From: an uncultured Campylobacter sp.
GTDB taxonomy: Bacteria > Campylobacterota > Campylobacteria > Campylobacterales > Campylobacteraceae
Length of the DNA: 7,474 nt
Reading direction: 5' to 3'
Assembly: GCF_938040115.1 (NCBI RefSeq)
Contig: NZ_CALHXD010000072.1
Coordinates: forward strand, 1-7,474
Position numbers and translations under genes: made by a program. Below, piece after piece: positions 5,385-7,474 of this stretch. Under the pieces are notes generated by a model. That model searched no databases. It was not told where the DNA came from and saw nothing but the letters and a program-made list of their open reading frames with translations. Each line of letters begins with the position of its first letter. Positions within the stretch are counted from its first letter, which is position 1.

Positions 5385-7474
5385 ATGGCTAAAATAATGA
5401 AAACTATGGACGGAAACGAGGCTGCGGCGCACGCGGCTTATGCATTTACGGAGGTTGCGGGCATCTACCCGATCACTCCTAGCTCGCCGATGGCTGATTA
5501 CACCGATATGTGGGCGGCTCAGGGCAAGAAAAATCTATTCGGCATGCCGGTTAAAGTCGTAGAAATGCAAAGCGAAGGCGGAGCTGCGGGCACCGTACAC
5601 GGCTCGCTGCAAGTAGGCGCGCTAACTACGACATACACGGCTTCGCAAGGCCTTTTGCTAAAAATCCCGAATATGTACAAAATCGCAGGCCAACTACTAC
5701 CCGGCGTCATCCACGTGAGCGCGCGCTCTATCGCGGCTCAGGCGCTTTCTATCTTTGGCGATCATCAGGACATTTATGCCTGTCGTCAGACGGGATTTGC
5801 TATGCTAGCAAGCGGCTCTGTGCAAGAGGTCATGGATATCGCGGGCGTCGCGCATCTAGCGGCGATCAAGGGTCGCGTGCCGTTTTTGCACTTTTTCGAC
5901 GGATTTCGCACGAGCCACGAGATACAAAAGATCGAGGTGCTTGACTATGCGCACTTTGATAGGCTTCTTGACCGTGAGGCGCTGCAAAAATTTAGAGACG
6001 AGGCGCTAAGCCCCGAAAGTCCGAAGACTCGCGGCACGGCTCAAAACGACGACATCTACTTCCAGACGCGCGAGCTAGCTAACCGCTACTACGACGCGGT
6101 GCCTGATATCGTGGCCGAGTATCTAAAAGAAATTTCAAAAATCACGGGACGCGATTATAGACCGTTTAATTATTACGGCGATCCGCATGCTACGCGCGTC
6201 GTGGTCGCGATGGGCTCGGTCACGCAAACTCTAGAAGAGGTCGTCGATCACCTGCGCGCAAAGGGCGAAAAAGTAGGCGTGCTAAAAGTGCATCTATATC
6301 GTCCGTTTAGCCTAAAATACCTCTTTGACGTGATGCCTGAGACGGTAGAAAAGATCGCCGTACTAGACCGCACGAAAGAGCCGGGAAGCCTCGGCGAGCC
6401 GCTATATCTGGACGTCAAGGCGGCGTTTTACGGACGCAAAAATCAGCCCGTGATCGTGGGCGGTCGCTACGGCCTAAGCTCAAAAGACGTCGATCCTGCT
6501 CAGATGCTAGCGGTCTTTGAAAACTTAAATTTAGAGGGGCCTAAAAACGGCTTTACCGTCGGTATCGAGGACGACGTGACCTTCACCTCGCTAAAAGTCG
6601 GCGAGAAAATTTCGCTAAGCGACGCAAGCGTGAAAGAGTGCCTATTTTACGGTCTTGGCGCGGACGGTACCGTGGGAGCGAATAAAAACTCCATCAAAAT
6701 CATCGGCGATAAAACCGAGCTTTACGCGCAGGCGTATTTTGCCTACGATAGCAAAAAATCAGGCGGCTATACGCGCTCGCACCTGCGTTTCGGTAAAAAC
6801 CCGATCCGCTCGACCTACCTCGTCTCAAATCCGCACTTTGTAGCCTGCTCTGTCGCGGCGTATCTTGAAATTTACGACGTCATAGACGGTATCCGCGAGG
6901 GCGGGACGTTCCTGCTAAACTCGATCTGGGATGCCGAGCAGACGGTCGCTAAACTCCCAAATAAAGTAAAGAAAATTTTGGCCGCTAAGAAGGTAAATTT
7001 CTACATCATCAACGCCACGAAGCTAGCTCGCGAGATCGGGCTGAAAAACCGCACGAACACCATCATGCAGTCGGCATTTTTCAAACTCGCGAACATCATA
7101 CCGTTTGCCGACGCGCAAAAATACATGAAAGAGTACGCGCACAAAGCCTACGCCAAAAAGGGCGAAGCGATCGTGGAGATGAACTACAAGGCCATCGACA
7201 TGGGCGCGGACGGACTGGTTAAGGTCGCGGTCGATCCTAGCTGGGCAAATTTGACGGATGACGCCGCTAACGAGGAGAAATACGTCGGCGACGAATTTAT
7301 AGAAAAAATCGTTAAGCCTATCAACGCCGCTAGGGGCGACAGCCTGCCTGTTTCGGCGTTTGTTGGCTTTGAAGACGGACACTTTAAATCAGGCACCACG
7401 GCCTACGAAAAACGCGGTATCGGCGTGATGGTACCGAAGTGGATCGAGGAAAACTGTATCCAGTGTAACCAGTG
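5385..7474 (+). CDS. por: Pyruvate:flavodoxin/ferredoxin oxidoreductase (5' part, runs off the window)
   Basis: Cytosolic thiamine-diphosphate and iron-sulfur enzyme converting pyruvate and CoA to acetyl-CoA and CO2, passing electrons to flavodoxin or ferredoxin; the main pyruvate route in Campylobacter, which lack pyruvate dehydrogenase. The first 696 of about 1,190 residues are present with no interruption. Domain I (about 1-230) holds YPITPSSPMAD, EMQSEGGAAGT and GVIHVSARS, placing Thr31, Glu64 and Arg114 at the same numbers as the active-site residues of Desulfovibrio africanus PFOR. Domain II starts near 275 (GSVTQTLEEVV), and the gamma domain near 420 (GLGADGTVGANKNS). The window ends in CIQCNQ (Cys691, Cys694), the start of the ferredoxin-type 4Fe-4S domain; the last domain, with the diphosphate-binding site, is outside. 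It corresponds to C. jejuni Cj1476c in the same neighbourhood. Also called nifJ in other bacteria. Confidence 0.96.
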   Translation, partial: MAKIMKTMDGNEAAAHAAYAFTEVAGIYPITPSSPMADYTDMWAAQGKKNLFGMPVKVVEMQSEGGAAGTVHGSLQVGALTTTYTASQGLLLKIPNMYKIAGQLLPGVIHVSARSIAAQALSIFGDHQDIYACRQTGFAMLASGSVQEVMDIAGVAHLAAIKGRVPFLHFFDGFRTSHEIQKIEVLDYAHFDRLLDREALQKFRDEALSPESPKTRGTAQNDDIYFQTRELANRYYDAVPDIVAEYLKEISKITGRDYRPFNYYGDPHATRVVVAMGSVTQTLEEVVDHLRAKGEKVGVLKVHLYRPFSLKYLFDVMPETVEKIAVLDRTKEPGSLGEPLYLDVKAAFYGRKNQPVIVGGRYGLSSKDVDPAQMLAVFENLNLEGPKNGFTVGIEDDVTFTSLKVGEKISLSDASVKECLFYGLGADGTVGANKNSIKIIGDKTELYAQAYFAYDSKKSGGYTRSHLRFGKNPIRSTYLVSNPHFVACSVAAYLEIYDVIDGIREGGTFLLNSIWDAEQTVAKLPNKVKKILAAKKVNFYIINATKLAREIGLKNRTNTIMQSAFFKLANIIPFADAQKYMKEYAHKAYAKKGEAIVEMNYKAIDMGADGLVKVAVDPSWANLTDDAANEEKYVGDEFIEKIVKPINAARGDSLPVSAFVGFEDGHFKSGTTAYEKRGIGVMVPKWIEENCIQCNQ

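Noticed and set aside
7023..7399. Two minus-strand frames of 119 and 71 residues
   Set aside because: Both are antisense shadows of the por coding sequence, which is open and conserved throughout.

Overview
The window looks like a chromosomal segment of a Campylobacter species. The oral, moderate-GC group around C. rectus, C. showae and C. curvus is a guess from base composition and gene content. The order rpsI (last codons only), cadF-type OmpA gene, HAD phosphatase and pyruvate:flavodoxin oxidoreductase matches the C. jejuni NCTC 11168 block Cj1479c-Cj1478c-Cj1477c-Cj1476c as I remember it. Three additions interrupt that conserved backbone here.

Layout. Positions 1-15 are the end of rpsI, followed by a candidate terminator and the promoter region of the cadF homologue (180-1181). 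A small MscS channel gene (1202-2029) follows after 20 bases. Next is an IS1595-family insertion sequence (2225-3092), with an exact 8-bp target duplication (AAATTAAA) and imperfect inverted ends. Its single transposase gene is dead: it carries three separate insertions of 32-34 bp and one single-base deletion. After an AT-rich spacer comes the HAD phosphatase (3384-4034). It converges on a decayed, minus-strand glycoside-hydrolase-like gene (4199-5171), and a 14-bp inverted repeat lies between them. Finally the large pyruvate oxidoreductase gene starts at 5385 and runs off the window just inside its ferredoxin domain.

How the genes relate. The backbone encodes translation (S9), the outer membrane and host matrix contact (CadF), phosphate-ester clean-up (HAD) and anaerobic or microaerobic pyruvate oxidation (Por). 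MscS may be co-transcribed with cadF. The IS and the glycosidase remnant have no evident role and mark the spots where the conserved block tolerates insertions and decay.

The most unusual signal is inside the dead transposase: three tiny hairpin-bearing inserts, two sharing the same 12-base end (CTGTAAACAGAC), all in the transposase coding region and none with a visible target duplication. They look like a family of miniature dispersed elements. No CRISPR array, tRNA or defence system is visible.
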